Origin: Pelargonium tetragonum
Lineage: Eukaryota > Streptophyta > Magnoliopsida > Geraniales > Geraniaceae
Assembly (NCBI GenBank): GCA_036897445.1
Contig: JAYMTL010000013.1
Coordinates: 1 to 64,000 of the forward strand
DNA length: 64,000 nucleotides
Direction of reading: 5' to 3'
Shown here piece by piece: positions 23,584 to 36,885 of the stretch. A program made the position numbers and the translations under genes. A model generated the notes under the pieces. The model saw only the letters and a list, made by a program, of their open reading frames with translations, had not been told where the DNA came from and made no database searches. Every line of letters starts with the position of its first letter. The first letter of the stretch is position 1.

Positions 23584-25975
23584 AACTTTTGGTATTATAT
23601 CCGCTTAATCCTTAACAGGATTCCACAATTTTTAATTTATTTTATACCGATTACTTATGAGAATATTGAGAATATACAGCTTTAAGTTTCTTTTCTTTCT
23701 TAACCTAAATATTACGATATTTAAGTAACTGCAAGCTTAAAGTAAGCACTGGACCCGCAACCAATTCGCGTTGTAATTTAACCTACTAAAATTCTTTAGA
23801 ATGAACAGCCCCTTTAAGCCTCCTACTAGAATTTGTGCGTTTACGGATGAATTTAGAATACAAAAGACACTTACTACAATAGTATAAGAGAGAAAAATTT
23901 CCTAAAAAAATCTAAATAGAAGGAAATAAGCAAGCAAATGTGGAGCGTTAGAATACTAATAAAAGAGAAACCTCTAAATGCAGACCTTCTTAGACAATAT
24001 TCACCCTTGTTACTTAAACCTTTCCTTTCTGATTTTTGGGGTTGTTATAGCTATGGACAAAAGGAGTTTCTTTTTTTCAGAGTAACTTCTAAAATCAGTT
24101 TATAAATAAGATTTTTAAGCATTTCCAGGGTATTTAGAGTTATAATATAGAGGCAAAGGGATACTCTTCTCTTTCTAGTGTCAGTCGGGTACCCCCAAGT
24201 CCCTTAAGTTTTAAGTAGTCTACTTTTTTCATGTCTGCTCCTCCCTCACCTTCTATTCGTAGAAGAATCCAAATAGGGGTTCCCTTTTTCACCAAGAAGC
24301 TTGTACATATATGCTAGCTAAACAAGGGTGCAGCAAAGTTTAGTTTTGTGGTAGTGCTATATTCCCTTAAAACTACTGCGAAAACGTAAACTAAGTCCTA
24401 ATTTAGGCTAGCACTTTGAGTCAGCATTTCTAAGTCAGGAAACTCAACTCGAGATCCCGACTACTCCTTATTAATATAATAGAACCCTTTTGCTACCTAA
24501 AAATTTGCTTTTTCACTTCGCCCGAACTGTAATTCTACAAAAAGCCTTCCTTGGAGCTTGGAAAGCTAGCTGGAATGTCAAATCTTATAACGCCCTTGTT
24601 TTTCTTTTCTTAGTTAAACAAAATTTCTTACTCATTATTATAAGCAGTCGACCAATAAAAAGCTAGGCACAGGATTGCCTATTATACATAAAAAAAGGAA
24701 CTCTATCTACTTTCCCACCCTTTAGCTATTTAAATCGCTTAGGTAAGTAATATGTTTCCATAATCTAGCAAGTTATTAAGTTCGCTCTCTAGCAGCTTAG
24801 ATTCCCCGAGCCACTCGTACAGCTTCGTAAATGGATACTTTTTGTTTCAGTTCCCACTGAGTAAAGCCCCTTTGATACGATACGGCTATAAAATTCACTC
24901 TCTATAAACAAGCCCCTTATAATCTCTCAAAAGCACTGCACTCTAGTCTATACATATTTTATAAATAACGGGCCTTGCCCCCGGGACTACTAAAAAGATT
25001 TTTAACGTGGAAACTCTTAGGAGAGCTACCCTGTTGCAAAAGGATTACTTTGGGGGGCATAAGGTACTAAAAATGAAAGTGTGCTTGCAGGAACTTCCGG
25101 AGTCAATAAAAGAGGGATCCGCCAGGGAGTATTCCACATGATAGCACGAATTGAACTCCAGATTCTAGGTGTCCACTTGTTTTTTAAGCGGCCTTCTTCA
25201 GCCTCTAAAAAGTATGTAGTCCTATTAAGTATCTTTATCTATGAATCGAGTTCCTGAATCGAGAATGGATTGCTTTAATAATGAATGATTGCACAGCTCT
25301 GCTACTGGAATAGGTCATTTCATAAATAATGTATATTCTAAGAAACTCTAAAAGGGAACAGACTTGTAGATAAAAAGACTTAACCCAAGATGTACCCCTT
25401 TTTTCTTCTCTTACTAGTTAGGCGAAAGGCAAGTCCCTTGGCTATCAATAAAATGCTTTTTTTTTCATTTCATCTTATCCTAGTATAAAGCTCGAGTAAC
25501 TAACAAGAATTCGCGAAATATAAATATATAGGTATACTTATAATCTGAATCACTTTAGCGAAGACACGGGGTTCGCCCGCTAACTCTCGATCTTATGGTC
25601 CAAAAAACTTTATTTTGATCCAGCACCCCTCTCATAATTTTTACAGATGTATAAGGTTCAAGGGCTCGCCGCACTAAATAGATAAAAAGGAGCACACTCC
25701 GTTCAAGAAAAACTCCTATTAAAGCATCTACTTTTGTCTTTATTCAGTAATACACGTCAAGCAAAAAAGTTAATAACACGCTTCTTTTAGTTTTAGCTTG
25801 CTGGCTAAACTTGGGGTCCTCTCAAACAAAATAAAAGGTAAAGTCCTTGAGAATATCTAATTCAAGTCCGCGCTTGTTAGGTTAATCGTGAAGTACTGTA
25901 AAATAGGGTGCATAGTGCTGTTTGTATAATGCTATTCAAGGTGTAGAGTTAAACAAGTTTTTTATGGGTGCCGCC

Positions 25976-26000
25976 CTATATCTAGATAATCTAGATATAG
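25976..26000. repeat. palindrome with 12-bp perfect arms
   Basis: CTATATCTAGAT and its exact reverse complement are separated by a single A. It sits inside a 65-codon open frame with no recognised product. It could be an operator-like or cruciform site, but there is no gene beside it to regulate. Confidence 0.8.
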
Positions 26001-28663
26001 CAAACCGCAGTTCCGTAAGTGTACTTGAACCTGTGACTTTCAATGACGGGGTTTTCGCATTACCGAATAAGGGAAGTCGATATCTACTATTAAACGTACT
26101 TTATCCGCTTTCGGAGTAAGATATAGGTTCTATTAAGCAAATATTATAATATTTGAATCAGAAAGATTAAAACTGAGCGAATTAGGAGTTTGCGGGATTT
26201 GAACCTCTAACATATTTAGCAATTATACTAGGATCCACTTTATAAGAATCTCAAAAGTCAAGAGATCCCAGCTGTAGGTGTCTAAAAAGAGGCTCTTATT
26301 CTATTTAAGCAATCCCTTTTTCTCCTTTCGGCTTAACTTTTTTATAATAAAATAAAGGGGAGTACTCTCAAAGGGAATCTTTTGACGGAACCCTAAAGTC
26401 AATCCTCTTTTGTGATGAAATCCCGAATTTAGCCTGCCAGGTGCTTAACTAAGGATTCTATGACTAAATTTCTACCTTTCATTTTTTTGGAATCTCTAGT
26501 AAATGCATGGAACGCCGCAAGCCTTTTCTTGCCCTTAAACCAGGAAAAAGTCACAATTCCGTCAAGTAAAGCTACTACAACCGAATAACTTATTGTATGT
26601 CGGTTTGGGTGCATTATTAAAGGCGCTTAGGGACCACTTTAGTATAGACCCCTTTTATGCTTTTGGTTTTAATCTATTTTCCCTATTTTTAAGGAGGTTC
26701 CTATATCTGGGATTTACTCCACTAATAACGACAGTCTACTCTAGTCCCGAAGAAATTCTATGCTGTTAAAAGTAATTATTATTAAGTGTAATTAAATAAA
26801 AAAGTCTCTGTTTCTTTAAAATTTTGAATAAAAATAAGAGGATAATCCGAAAGAGTAAACTTACTAAACATCTTGGGCTCGTCGATCCCCTTATTTGCTG
26901 AAAGAAATACTATGAATATCCCGTCAATTTCAAATTAAGTGTCTACTGGATTTACAAGGAAACTATTCAAAATTGGATTTTGAGATGAAGGATTTTAAGA
27001 AAACTCCTCGAGAAATCTTGAGGTTTAGTTTTATATCTTGTTTTAACTTGAATCCTGCTGCGGAGTTTTTATAGGAATTCAGACCTTCCTAAGTTTGTTT
27101 ATATATTATTACATGCAATTCATTCTTATTTACTAATGATTTAAGAAAAAATTTATACTATGGGATTGTTTTGATGTAACAACCCAGGCTTAAAAGTTAT
27201 AAACTTACTGTGGGACGATTTACACTGATCAAGAGAGACTTATAGGATTTTCAGTCCAGGCAGTGGCTAAAAAGTTTGGATCCACAAAAGGCTTTTGCTT
27301 AGTTTAATTTATTTTACTTGCAATTTTAGTCGTCTTTTTTTAAGAGTTAAGGAAACCCCAGTTTCTTTGCCAGTATTTTTCAAAATTACACCGACAAATC
27401 CGACTGGGCGCTTTTGGTTAGGAATCATCCAGCGTATTTTACTTTTTGTCTGGTGTATATTCTCTAAAAACCTTTTGAGTACTGAGTGTCATACTTTTGG
27501 GTACCTATTCGTATCGTAGGGATTCCTTTTTTAGGATTCACGCTAGAAGCTCTTTTTTTATCTTTTATTCTTGGGCTATTTCCTTGTCGAATCCCCTGAG
27601 TATAATGAAAAATCTTGTTGTACCTTTATAAGAAATATAACTCATTATAAAAGAAGCTAAGTAAGTACGTAAAAGAACTTATAGTAGAATTAAGAGCTCA
27701 ATAGCAGAGAGGGGTAATTACTTATTCTTTAAAACAAATTATTGCTTTTTACTTTAGACTTCAGTTCCGCCTTTCTATTTTTATAAAGCGTTTTTTCCTA
27801 TTCGTAATAAGTGGTTGAGGAAAGTATAACGTTAGGTTAACGAATAAGTATTTAGGATTTCCCTTTTTAAATTGACAAAAAATCTTACTAATCAACAGCC
27901 TATGAATGCATACTCCTAGAATTTTAGTACGGAAACCCGTAAATAGGTATACTGTGATCTGCATTAATTGTTGGACTTCGAGTCTAAAAAAAGTAGTTCA
28001 AGAAATAGAGTATTTGAGATTCTTTACCTTTTATTAAAAATTTTCTAGTTAAAACTTTATTTTAAGAGGGCCCTTTAAAGAAAATTTTTTAAGGATTATT
28101 AGATTTAAGTTTCAAGCTTTCCTTTTAGAACCCTACACAGTAAAAAAATTCTCCGCGGAATTCTATAGAATAAAGGGAGTTCTATATCTAGTATCTCTAA
28201 CACGTTTAAATCTTTTTAGGGATTTCCCAAGCTTATCAGTTTCTTTTCTCCAAATTGAGAGTACAAAGGCACCCTTACTACAAAGCTTATAGTTGGCCTT
28301 ATATTTTCAAATTAGCAATTAAATAGCTACTGATAAAAACACTTTCCGCAGAACTACCTAATGCCTTATTAAAGGCAATCTCTAAGCATGCAAGTTTCTT
28401 ACTTTAAAGGGTTACCCGTCAGCTTATTACATCCTTGACAAGGTATAAGATACAAACTTAAGAGTATGCAAACGAAAGAATGACTCTCTGGGATACGGGA
28501 TTAGAACTTACGCGCCTCTTATAACTTTAGTCAATTTTAACCTAAATTTAAGAATTGCATCAACTGTGGATTAACTTACTTGAGATCCTGGTAAATCTCC
28601 GGGATTCTAAAATCATTCCTTGTCTAAGTCCTTTCTGCCCTTTTAATCTCACGGATATTGCTT

Positions 28664-28690
28664 ACTAGGGGGCTTGAACCCGCGGCACTT
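28664..28690 (-). ncRNA. tRNA T-arm-like remnant
   Basis: The minus strand carries GCGGG, a canonical TTCAAGC loop, and CCCCT. This gives three G-C pairs, one wobble and one mismatch in the T stem. No matching acceptor, D arm or anticodon arm could be folded upstream (plus-strand coordinates 28691-28750). It is a possible decayed tRNA end, or chance. Confidence 0.2.
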
Positions 28691-31046
28691 GCTAATTTGA
28701 CATAAGAATCTCTGTCCAAGGAAATTCGAAAACTAAGGGTTCTTAGCTTCCCCTTTGGGTTTTGCCAAAAAAGGGGCACCGAGTCTTTTAGTTTATATAT
28801 ATATGGTAGACTCTAAATTCTTGTATTACAACAAGTACTCACTAACTCCAAACCAATCTAAAAGCAACGAGGGTTCCTAAAGGTTTAACCCTAAATGATG
28901 CTCTACAAATAATTGGGTTTTATAAAGGTACAGTATTCCTTACCTTAGAGTTTATTAACTTAACTTTAGATAAACTAAGGGGAGATGGGTGCTGGTTAAT
29001 AATACATATACCAAAAAGGGAATTATCTATTTCACACGCATTATCCGCGAATTTCAAGGTTTAATTAAGGGTAAAGATAAAGACTTTAATGAAGTGGGCT
29101 TTCAATAAAAGGGAGCTCTCGTAGTTTTAAATGAAACGGGTGAGGGAAATATCCGTGGTTGCGAGAAAAGCTATTGCTAGCTAATAAAGAGCAATTACTG
29201 CAATTTGTATCTCTAGGTTAGGCATTATCTACGTTTTTAGATTTATACAGGATAGAATTCCTACTTTAGTTCTGAGAGGTATTACCTAGTTAAAATCTTT
29301 TTGATAATCTAAATTTTATTAGAGTCAAAGTCATTAACGCAGTAAATTTAAGAAATGTAGCATAGACCTCCTGAAATTGTCTTAAAAAAGAATTACTTAT
29401 ATAGAAGAAATTTATTCCACGTGCAACGCCCCCTTCTACTTTAAACTTATTTTATATAGCTAAGAGCCTGGCGCTCAGGACTCCCTGCGGATTTTATCGA
29501 CCGAACAAGTGGCTGCTTCTGGTATTTATAGAAGGAAACTAAAACATAGGACATTCTTAATAGATATTGACGGCCCTGGCATAAGCTTTACTTGAGCTAT
29601 GCGGGTTCCTTTTTTATGTAGAATAGTCTATTTCAAGGGGTAGGTTTAGTCCGGAGATCCGTATGAGATAACGTTTTGTGTAATATACCCTTGCTTTTTT
29701 CTTTTCCTTGCAATCTAAAATGAGTTACATAGGCGATGGAAATTCATGCATTTCTATATTATAAAGGGACCCACAAGATTTTGAATAAACCGAGAATTCC
29801 GCTAATAAACGGCGGAGATCCCAGAATAAGTGTATTCCGACAAATTCTTCCTAAAAATTTTTTTTTTCTAAACGCTCACCTTTACCTTTACTCTTCACCT
29901 GTAGCTTTAACGAAAATCATCCCTATCTTATAGGCTCTGCTCTTTGTATTACTTATAATTTCCCTATTCATTAATTTTATTCCCTCGAAATTGAAGTGTT
30001 GCCAGATCCCGGACTTTGTATACATAAGAAATTCTCCAGCAAAAGCGACGTTACAAGAAAAGGGGATTTAAGTCTCTTGAAGGAAGAGATATGGGCCTAA
30101 TCTTTTAATACGTTTGTATTTCTATTTCTCCAAAAAAGGTCTCGCTGTTTCTATATAAACTATTAAAGTCTCATCACAAGAGTTCATTTTATATATATAT
30201 CAGATTTAGTAATTATTTAAACAAGAACAAATTTTATCGGGTAGTCCTAAGCTTTTCAAGTCTCGTGTAAGTATTAGAAGCTCCCCCTTCTTAAGAGCGC
30301 TGTGGATTTATTCCTTCGGACAGTTAACTCGCTCTTTATTTCTTAAGGCACCTATTTTTGTCTTAGAATACAAAAGAAGAAAAATCCCTTGTTTTAAGGA
30401 GCAACAAAGCTCAGTGCTGAAGTACGAAGTAAGTTCTTTCAGTGATATTCTAAATTTAGTAGCGAACCCACCAAGCACTTGAACCTAAAAATGCATGAAG
30501 GAAGACCCGATTCTCGTAAAGTAAGGTTCCTTTAGGTTTTGTTACAATAATTAAGAAGGGGTCCTCGGTAACGCCTCAAAAGAAGTCGTAGTGAACAGGA
30601 TGCACCTCATGAATCTAAACTTTTCCTTTAAAAGCCCAGTTAAAGGGGGCATGTAATTCAATTTTGAACTAGAAACTTCTTCTTAATGATATTGGTATCT
30701 CAGGTATTGGTGTTTCTTTATTTTACATATATAAAACTTTGCCGGGATTTCCCTTTAAATAAAAATGCTAGCGTATACTTGTAGGCAATTTGAAGTCTTA
30801 CACTGACACAACCAGAAACTCGGGGAAAAGATAGAAAGGGGGTTTCACTCCTATTTTTCCTCTACCGTTAAGGGCTTGCCTTTTTACAAGGTCAAGGGTT
30901 TGGTTCTTATAATGGGTTTCTATCAGTCCAGTTATTCGATCAATTAAAGGAGGAAATCCTTCAGCAAAGCAGAGTCGTTTAGAGAGGTTTCTAGTTTCGG
31001 ATTAAAGTAAAGTCTAAGAGAACTCTAAAGTAAGACTTCTCCCTGA

Positions 31047-31865
31047 TCCAGGTTAAAGTGGGGAGTCACAGGGGAAATGCAAAAGTGTAAGGGAATTTTC
31101 TTCTTTCTTCAGTTACTTATAGAGGTAAGTGTAATAAGTTAGTAAAGGTTTAATTTAAAGGGAACAAGATAAATCTTGCCTTAGCAACAAGACTCTCTAT
31201 TACACTGTAATACATTATACAAAGTACATAAGAATACTAATACAATCTAATAACAAAAAGCTAGCTATGAGCACCTTCCTTATAACAAAGAGTATACGGG
31301 TATTCTTCTAACAAAACAAGTAGGGTTTAGCTCCCAAGATCCTAAGAAAGTTACAAAAGCAAAGAAGAACACAAGTCGGGAAAGAAATAAGAAGAAGTAA
31401 GCGGGTTAAAGTATCCTGTCTCTGAGTTATCCTAAAATACGTTAACCTTCCTACGCTATCGCTTCAGTCGGTAACAAAGACTATTTACCTTATGAACTCT
31501 AGAAGAATAAGTAATACGACAGTAATAGCTACAGGCAACAAGAACTTTAAGACACTATACAGGAAATATCAAGACCCATAAGCAGCATAGTATAGTTCTT
31601 ACTAAGACTCCTAATAAAACCTAAGAGACCCTCTTTGAAAGTGAAATCAAAGCTATCCGGATATCGCAGGCGAGGGTTCCAGTCGCAGAAACCCCAATCT
31701 TTTGAGCAAACCATAGAGTATTCTAGATTCTAGTATTCACATTTTAAATAATTAAGAGTATTTCAAGGACTAAGGCAACTTACTTCTATTATTTAAGTTG
31801 CTTATTAAAGTCAAGTTTATTCCTCATTCTACTTTATTATTATTATGCGGGATACAGGCTAATGA
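31047..31865 (+). repeat. island 5: coding-like remnant related to island 1
   Basis: A frame on the plus strand runs from after the TGA at 31044-31046 to the TGA at 31863-31865 (272 codons) with no TGA but many TAA and TAG. The best-looking part, about 31200-31560, is hydrophilic. It contains a basic stretch DPKKVTKAKKNTSRERNKKK and then a segment with YAIASVGNKD. The DNA behind the latter (31447-31481) is the inverted counterpart of 5386-5420 in island 1, with the exact 14-mer CGCTTCAGTCGGTA at 31460-31473. Island 1 also pairs a Lys-rich linker with an ASVG segment, so the two look like copies of one former protein. The family is not recognised. A run of this length without TGA is expected by chance several times in a window of this composition, so the repeat match is the real evidence. 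It is probably a mobile-element fossil. Confidence 0.45.
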
Positions 31866-34800
31866 TTAGCAGTCTTTTCCTAAGCTTTTTTAATCCTATT
31901 TCATATCAGAGAAAGCTAGTATTGCTTAGCAAAGCACGATACCTGAGTTATCCTAAAACTTGAATCTTTTTTTAAGAGTATCTTGCTCTTCCTTTTTAGA
32001 AAGTAGTTACAATTATGAGTAAGAAATTAGGTGTTACAAAAGTTATCCTCCTCTTTAAATTCTAAAATTACCGTAGCTTTTATTAATAACTGCCCTGATC
32101 TCAAAGTAACTTGGGTTCCCACTAATATTTCCTTAAAAACTCTTGTAAGTTCTCCATAAAATAGAAAATTGAAGTGACTTTACTATATCCAGCCAATGTT
32201 TAGTTTAAGAGGAATTTTTCTCCTTAACTTAATATAATATTTCATTTTTAAGACTGGGTCTTGTAACAAAAGGGGTTTAAAGAAAACCTTTGTAATCCTG
32301 TATTTCATAGGGGGTACTGGGAAGACTTGTGAGGAATGATTTTTCAGAATCTCCTTCAAAGGATCTGCACTAAATAATAGAACTTATGGGTACTCTGGAT
32401 AGACACGGTTCGTGATGGAAAGGGTTTTTTGATATAAGATATCCCTAAAAATGCTTTAACTTTGTACTTAAGAAGCAGATTGCATAATTGTAGTTTAAAA
32501 ACAAAGAGAAATTCACTGACACCGGATTTAGAAAATCCTCTTTGAAAACCCAATTTTATGGATAAAGCACTACTTTCCTGTAAAAGAAGGGTGATACTAA
32601 GTATACTTCTACAAGGGAAAGATCTTTTGTATTAGTATTAGCAATGCTTATAAATTACAGTCTCTTAATCCATCTATTAGAGAGTCCCCGAGGTTTATAA
32701 CTCAGGAAATTTCCTAGCATGCGATTGCCGAGATTCCCTTTTTTCATAGAAGCCCTGTAAGAAACGAGCTAGCTGGAATTCTTACAGGAAGCAGCTAATT
32801 TAGGATTTTAAGTTTTGTAACAGGATAAATGCTAAACTTTTCACTTTTTGTATACTTATCCCACAACTCCGATATTTAAAATGAATCTTTCCCGGTATAA
32901 GGGAGGGCTCCTGGAAGACTTTTTATAGTATTAGTTTACCGGATTTATAAAAACTTTTTAACACTGAATACGAGATAGCATATCCAAAATGAATTGACTC
33001 TAGAACCCAGTCCCCTTAATAAGATAAGGAATACAATGTAGCAACTAAAATACCAGATTATGTTTTTGGCTTCTGAAACTACTCTATCAAGAGCGACTAA
33101 GTAAATCGATTCCGCTAAAAAATTAAGGAAGGAGGACTGCTAACACACCAAACAGAAATTACGAGAAGAACTGAGTAATACTGCGAAATTTAAGGGTAAT
33201 CCAAAATACGGGTTCCTTTAAGGTGTTCCTTTTTTATGTAAGACACGAATTCTGGGGGGTACTGGTGGTTCAAACTGAGTACTTTTGACAAACAAGCCCT
33301 TTAAGTTAAGAATATTCAAACCGAGAAATCTCTGTATAAAATTATTCATATCTTTTACTAGGTAAAGTAGCGGATCTCCTTAATATGAGGAAGTGCTAGG
33401 CTTTAAGGGCCCGTATTCCTCGAACTCTTTTCTAGACTCTACTCTAGAGTTCTAACACCAGATTAAGTATTAATCCTTTAAACTAATGCTAGAACTCCTA
33501 TACTTGCCTTTTTAGAGCTTTGATTAGGGGGCCCATAATAGTCAGATAGATAAATAACGAATTTCAGCGCTCGAATACTTAAAGTGGGACTAGTGATCTT
33601 GTAAATATTAACTAATCCGAGATTGCCTCAGAGACCCGGGGTTGCTTACTTAGTTCTCCAATTGAATCGAGGAAAGCACTACAACCTTTTACTAGAAATT
33701 AATAGAAATATCCTTGCTAAGTATCAAGATATTAAACTAGAACCCCCTAAAGCATCCAAAAGGAATCGATACTAAATCCACATAGCTTACAAAAAAGAAG
33801 GAAACCAGCCTTCGTAAGTCAATTTAATGTCGAAATCTCCTTACTTTATTGTAAAATGACTCGACCTTTTCGCAGATGCATCAAATGGAAATCACATGGT
33901 TTACTCTTTGTTGCTTTTATTTTATTTATCAATTACTGGCCCGAATAGCGGCTTTTACGTTCACTGTATATAATGCATCCACTTTAACAATACGAAATTC
34001 TTTAGACTTCTAAAATATCTTTCTCTAACCGGAATCTTTAACAAAAAGGCAAAAAGTAAAAGGAGCTAAAAGTCTTTTTATCTAGATTTTTCTCGTGAAA
34101 CTAACCGGGTGGCCCCTCAATTGAAAGCTTATTAACGAATATACACAATTGCAATATTGAAGATAAGAATGCTCAATACCTTAACCATAAATTATAAAGG
34201 AGGTGAGTTTACTATTCCAGATTAAAAAGAGTCCGCGCAGTACTGTTGTACTAATAAAATCTTACTAGATATCCCTCCCTAAAAACCTAAAGAAAAAATA
34301 ACTGTCAAGTTTTCGCCTTAGTTCTATGCTCCGTAATATTTAAAACATAGAACACAAACAAAGCTACTTAAGGGTTAAGGAAACTAAAACTTTCTTGAAC
34401 TTAGTACTTTTATAAAATTGCAGAGAGACTAGACCCCAAGACTCCTTATAACTGCAGTAGCAACAAACGGGGATAAAGCAAAAACCCTAAAAGCTCATCC
34501 AAAGGTTTTCCTCCTAAAGAAGTCCTAAATGTTTAATTATGCAATTGCATGGTATTTAAGTTAGAAGTATAGTAAGATACTTTATAAGTACAATATAAGA
34601 ATACGCAACCCTTACTTTAATACAACTGTACAGAAATTGAAATTCCAAATTCAGGAATAAAAGGGACTATTACTATTATACTTAAGTAAATCTTTTCCAA
34701 CAAAAACTTATGAAAAAGGATTCAGAACAAAACCAATCCTATAGTTATTATCTAGAATAGCTTAGCTAGTGTATAGGTCTCTTAAGGTGAATTTTAGTCT

Positions 34801-36820
34801 TTTATAGTCAATATTTCCTAGATTCAGTATTGACCTTATTTCTTAAACTAGACCTTGCTTGTAAAACCTGTGTTCAGTTCTATCTTATCCTCTTTGAAAC
34901 TCTTCCTACTTAAAGCACTCTATAGGGGCCTTGTCCCTAGAAGCTCTATGACTGGATTAACCCTTTCCGGGAATTTTAACAAGAGGCTCTCCTAAAAAAG
35001 ATAAGTTGAGTTTGATAGACCTGGTCTAAAAAGGGGGTTTCTATATTGATTAAACAGGAGAAATATGCTAAACGAGTGCCTTTTATCAAAACCACAGGCA
35101 TGAAATTCTCAAAAAAAATTTCGTTGGAAGCCTTGACAGGATATAAAACTCTGAGAGGCAAGAAAATTTTCTTAGTAAGTTAAGGATAAGCAGCTAACAA
35201 GATTAATGTTGAATGTTTCAGTCCCTTTGTTTTACTTGCTGTGCCGTTAAAGAGGAATTTAAAACCTTTACTCAGAAATTTTAAGTGCCCCTGTATGCCT
35301 ACTCTATTCATCAAGCAAACAAAGTAGAACTCCCTTTAAATTAAAGATAAAGAAATTTGTTATAAAAGTCTCAAATAGTTATATCAGGAAGGCATAAAAT
35401 AGGCTTAAAGTCTGCGCGAATTACTTAGGTTCGACATCTTTGTATAAGAATAAGTATTTGTTTTATAAGCCCCTAAGAGTTCATAAATATTTAAGGAATC
35501 CCCACCACTTTTTTTTATATGACTCTCACACGGAGCGCTCCTTCTATATTTTTTATGAGAATTTTATCCCTTTAGAATAAAACTAAATGCATGAATTTCC
35601 CGGTGTCCCTTAGAAATCGGTAATACGCATTATCCGGTAATTCTCTAACTCGTGAGTAGTTCATAACGCTTGAATTTTATAGAATTAGAAACAAGGAATG
35701 CTAGCCCTAAACCTTTTTAAAAGAGCTTTAGCGGGTTTTTTATTTGAACACCCGAAGGATAAGGCAGTTTGCGGCATAGTTTTTAAATCTCCTCGTATTA
35801 GAGAGTGTCCTGCTCTTAATTAAGAGGTCTATTCTTAAATCTTATAAAAAAAAAGTAAAAAAGGCGGGTTCCGTTGTATCTCATTTATTAGATCATATAT
35901 AGGTTATACAGGTTAACTTTAATTAGATGCAAAACATTGAGCTAAGAGAAATTTCCGGAATTATCAGGATGGATTGGTACAAAAACGACTATACTACAAA
36001 CTAAGGAGCCCCTTTCTCTACTATGTTGCTATACCCCACTTTTTCTATTATAAACTTGAGGATAAGATTTCAAAATTAACAGACTTCTTGAGCGAGTGTC
36101 TACGCAGTTATCTCCAGTATTCTTAAAAAAGGGCCCAGCCTATGAAACTGACGAATAGTGAATTAGTACTAAATCACTCCTTTTTATTTAAGGAAAGATA
36201 AGAAATGAAAGCAAATTGATCAAGAAGCTTCTGAGGCAAACACAAATGCTTAAGCCCAAGAACTTGATCCCAGAATAAAGGATTCCCCTTAATAAAGTCC
36301 TATTTCACAGTTCCTATACTAAGACTCTTAAAAGGTTTCTCTCTGGTTGGATTTTCCTCAACGGGAGTTCTCTAAAATATCTGCAACCAATCGTAGGTAC
36401 TGTAATTTGATAATAAGAGGGTAAAAGCAGAAGGGAAGTTTGTGTATTAAGTAAGAACCCGTTCTACGGTCTTTTTCGTGGGCTACACCCTTACAATCTA
36501 TTTGTGTATGATTCTTCATTTCTCAAAATTCCGTTTTTATTAATATTGAGTTAGAGGGATCCTTTACTTTTCCTGTATTAATGGATTTCCTTTTTAAAGT
36601 CTCATTCAAGGCAAGGATAACCCTAGAAGTAAACTTACTGCGGCTAGCTTCTCCCATACCCCGGCCATTCCCGATTAGGGGTGTAAATTGCTATTGAAAT
36701 CACTTAGATAGAAAGAGTGCGTTATCTCCTCTACTTATTTTATTAAATTAAAGATCCTTGTATCTCAAAAACCTTCCTGAAATCTAGTAATTAAAGTCAA
36801 AATATAAGCGCCCCAGTCGA
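31866..36820. other. gene-free background DNA
   Basis: No gene, RNA or element was recognised. The two 60 to 65-codon ATG frames on the minus strand (32356-32553 and 34976-35161) are unsupported. Confidence 0.6.
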
Positions 36821-36830
36821 AACTCGTCCC

Positions 36831-36885
36831 CCTGGTAGAACATTCCCCTTTTAACCGAAAGCCACAGGTTCAAGTTCTGCTCTCT
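36831..36885 (+). pseudogene. trnK(UUU)-like fragment
   Basis: The sequence follows plant mitochondrial tRNA-Lys(UUU) from the D arm onward: GGTAGAACATT, an anticodon loop CTTTTAA with U33 and anticodon UUU, then a T arm ACAGG-TTCAAGT-TCTGC at 36864-36880. The two anticodon-stem pairs next to the loop are C-C mismatches. The T stem keeps four pairs including a wobble. The D-arm 5' side and the acceptor stem cannot be formed from the flanks. It is a decayed or partial tRNA, unless editing repairs it. The identity rests on recalled similarity, not on a search. Confidence 0.4.

Larger units (their letters stand above)
22531..31046. other. gene-free background DNA with short palindromes
   Basis: No gene is recognised. 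Two exact palindromic sequences (23566-23583 and 25976-26000) and a minus-strand T-arm-like remnant (28664-28690) lie here. Quasi-palindromes continue throughout, for instance TTTAAGAGGGCCCTTTAAA at 28061-28079. The short ATG frames (for example 25922-26119 +, 27295-27519 +, 27761-27964 -) have no motifs. Confidence 0.6.

Noticed and set aside
26190-26290. Minus-strand GGTTCAAATCC word suggesting a tRNA end
   Set aside because: Only two T-stem pairs form and no acceptor partner was found.
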